A DNA stretch of 61,885 bases from Clostridia bacterium (GTDB taxonomy: Bacteria > Bacillota > Clostridia > Christensenellales > CAG-138): contig JAFRUN010000036.1 of NCBI GenBank assembly GCA_017438865.1, positions 1-61,885 on the forward strand. Reading direction: 5' to 3'. The notes under the pieces are model-generated. The model saw nothing but the letters and a program-made list of their open reading frames with translations, searched no databases and had not been told where the DNA came from. This document shows positions 60,225 through 61,885 of the stretch, one piece after another (positions within the stretch are counted from its first letter, which is position 1; each line of letters opens with the position of its first letter). The position numbers were made by a program, and so were the translations under genes.

Positions 60225-60421
60225 GTCTTTGAAACGAATTCGGAAGCAGTAGCGTTTATCGGCTTCGGAAAGCGAGCGGCGGAGGGTGAGAGCGCCGCAC
60301 GGAGTACAGCGTGAAGACCGCCGGAGGATCGAAGCGGGCTCGCCCGTTACAGCGAAAAAGAGCACCAAACAGGGTGGAACCACGCAAACGATGCGTCCCT
60401 CGTACAGAGGGGCGCTTTTTT
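60225..60421 (+). promoter_or_regulatory. T-box riboswitch of thrS (threonine specifier)
   Basis: The T-box core reads AGGGTGGAACCACG (60371-60384; the common form is ACCGCG) and a likely specifier ACC lies at 60317-60319 in GTGAAGACCGCC. The terminator GCGTCCCTC...GAGGGGCGC followed by six T ends at 60421, nine bases before the ribosome-binding site. Uncharged tRNA-Thr should switch on thrS. Confidence 0.9.
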
Positions 60422-60441
60422 ATTGAAATGGAGGTATGGAT

Positions 60442-61885
60442 ATGATTATTACGTTCCCCGACGGCTCGAAACGGGAATTCGAGAACGGCATGAGCGCGCT
60501 GGACATTGCGGGCGCGATCTCGAACGGTCTCAAAAAAGCGACGCTGTGCTGCGCGATCGACGGAGAGCGCGCGGACGCGTTCCGCCCGATCGAAAAGGAT
60601 TGCGAACTGAAGCTGTTGACCTGGGAGGATGAGGACGGACGCTGGGCATACCGGCATACCGGCTCGCACATCCTTGCGCAGGCGGTGAAGCGCCTGTATC
60701 CGGACGTGAAACTTGCCATCGGTCCCGCGATCGCGGACGGCTTCTATTACGACTTCGACGCGCCGGAGCCCTTCACGACCGAGGATTTCAAGAAGATCGA
60801 GAAGGAAATGGACCGCATCGTCAACGAAAACCACAAGCTGGAGCGGTTTGAACTCTCGCGCGAGGAAGCGATTGCGTTCATGAAAGAGAAGGGCGAACCG
60901 TACAAGGTTGAGCTCATCGAGGACCTGCCCGAGGGCGAGGCGATCAGCTTTTATCGCCAGGGCGAGTTTGTCGACCTGTGCGCGGGTCCGCACGTTGCAA
61001 GTACCGGCAAGGTCAAAAACATCAAGCTGATGAGCGTTGCGGGCGCGTACTGGCGCGGCTCGGAAAAGAACAAGATGCTGCAGCGTATCTACGCGACTGC
61101 GTTTGAAAAGAAGGCGGACCTCGACGCGTACATCACCCGCATCGAGGAAGCGAAGAAGCGCGACCACAGAAAGCTCGGCAAGGACCTGGGCCTCTTCATG
61201 CTGCTCGACGAAGGTCCGGGCTTCCCGTTCTTCCTGCCGAAGGGCATGCAGCTAAGGAACACGCTCATCGACTACTGGCGCGAGGTGCATAAGCGCTACG
61301 GATACGTCGAAGTTTCCACTCCGATCATCCTGCGCCGCACGCTCTGGGAACGCAGCGGACACTGGGAGCACTACAAGGAGAATATGTATACCACGGTCAT
61401 CGACGACGAAGATTTCGCGATCAAGCCGATGAACTGTCCGGGCGGCATGCTGGTCTACGCGAACGAACCGCATTCCTACCGCGATCTGCCGCTGCGCTGC
61501 GGCGAACTCGGTCTTGTGCACCGCCACGAGCTTTCAGGCGCTTTGCGCGGACTGTTCCGCGTGCGCTGCTTCACGCAGGACGACGCGCACATCTTCATGA
61601 CGCCGGAGCAGATGAAGGACGAGATCAAGAACGTCGTGCGTCTGTTCGACGAGGTATATTCCACCTTCGGTCTGAACTATACGGTCGAGCTGTCCACCAT
61701 GCCCGAGAGCCATATCGGCACCGTGGAGGAGTGGGAGCACAATCAGGACGTGCTGAAGGAAGCGATCACCGAGATGGGCAAGGACTTCGTCATCAACGAG
61801 GGCGACGGCGCGTTCTACGGTCCGAAGCTCGACTTCCACATCGAGGACTGTCTCGGACGCACCTGGCAGTGCGGCACGATCCAGC
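60442..61885 (+). CDS. thrS: Threonyl-tRNA synthetase, partial (C-terminus beyond window)
   Basis: 481 codons are visible of a normally 580-640 residue class II synthetase. The TGS domain (residues 1-60) is followed by the editing domain with HTGSHILAQAV and LCAGPHV, and then the catalytic core with MNCPGGM (zinc-ligand Cys) and RHELSGALRGLFRVRCFTQDDAH (motif 2 region). The anticodon-binding domain is outside the window. GGAGG is seven bases before ATG 60442; an ATG two codons earlier is too close to it. Controlled by the T-box leader just upstream. Confidence 0.97.
   Translation, partial: MIITFPDGSKREFENGMSALDIAGAISNGLKKATLCCAIDGERADAFRPIEKDCELKLLTWEDEDGRWAYRHTGSHILAQAVKRLYPDVKLAIGPAIADGFYYDFDAPEPFTTEDFKKIEKEMDRIVNENHKLERFELSREEAIAFMKEKGEPYKVELIEDLPEGEAISFYRQGEFVDLCAGPHVASTGKVKNIKLMSVAGAYWRGSEKNKMLQRIYATAFEKKADLDAYITRIEEAKKRDHRKLGKDLGLFMLLDEGPGFPFFLPKGMQLRNTLIDYWREVHKRYGYVEVSTPIILRRTLWERSGHWEHYKENMYTTVIDDEDFAIKPMNCPGGMLVYANEPHSYRDLPLRCGELGLVHRHELSGALRGLFRVRCFTQDDAHIFMTPEQMKDEIKNVVRLFDEVYSTFGLNYTVELSTMPESHIGTVEEWEHNQDVLKEAITEMGKDFVINEGDGAFYGPKLDFHIEDCLGRTWQCGTIQ

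Overview
The window reads as chromosomal DNA of a GC-rich, anaerobic, spore-forming Gram-positive bacterium of the class Clostridia, probably an uncultured gut lineage. The support is: a spore-coat cotJA-cotJB-cotJC operon, a YmxH-type PRC-barrel sporulation protein, T-box leaders in front of ileS and thrS, a single-chain pyruvate:ferredoxin oxidoreductase, a rubredoxin-first (reverse) rubrerythrin, strong Shine-Dalgarno sequences, and many exported proteins with long Thr/Pro/Glu/Ala linkers. Most intergenic promoters are near-consensus sigma-A elements with a 17-base spacer. No finer placement is justified from the sequence alone.

Layout. 1-8.6 kb is one minus-strand run: rsgA, then six tightly packed genes mixing GNAT acetyltransferases with signal-less serine beta-lactamase-like hydrolases, two of them as GNAT-hydrolase fusions. 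8.6-11.7 kb is a scarred zone: a candidate small RNA, a peptidase S51, a chimeric remnant joining the start of a Y-family DNA polymerase to the end of a cation antiporter, an autoinhibited Fic protein, a beheaded zinc-ribbon ORF, and an intact tRNA-Arg beside the 5' half of a second one. 11.8-19.5 kb holds a rubrerythrin, a surface PIG-L deacetylase, a membrane alpha/beta hydrolase and a first MBOAT plus DHHW acylation pair. 19.6-24.5 kb carries a C69 peptidase and a MoxR-DUF58-DUF4129 operon. 24.5-26 kb has cotJABC and an array of six short hairpins separated by an AATTCAT linker.

26.5-31.7 kb is a housekeeping stretch (PRC-barrel protein, nrdR, pgeF, a SurA-like protein with an overlapping 30-residue membrane peptide, a membrane carboxylesterase, tRNA-Gly and tRNA-Lys). 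31.9-38.1 kb contains a second acylation locus (SGNH lipoprotein, MBOAT, DHHW, RCC1-repeat protein) flanked by GNATs. 38.2-48.8 kb has a choline-kinase-like protein, an Lgt-family gene with an apparently leaderless promoter, nifJ, an XRE regulator, a metallophosphoesterase, a DUF4003 protein and an M29 aminopeptidase. 49-52.6 kb is a three-gene operon of two YARHG-domain membrane proteins around a membrane zinc-ribbon protein; the two large proteins share an N-terminal module of about 100 residues, present once in one and twice in the other. 52.6-61.9 kb has an M48 peptidase, T-box-ileS (type 2 IleRS), a lipase-YhhN fusion and T-box-thrS cut by the window end.

The best candidates for something undescribed are the GNAT/serine-hydrolase cluster, the YARHG operon with its repeated module, the lipase-YhhN fusion, and the mini-hairpin array. 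All functional statements rest on reading motifs by eye; no database search was possible.
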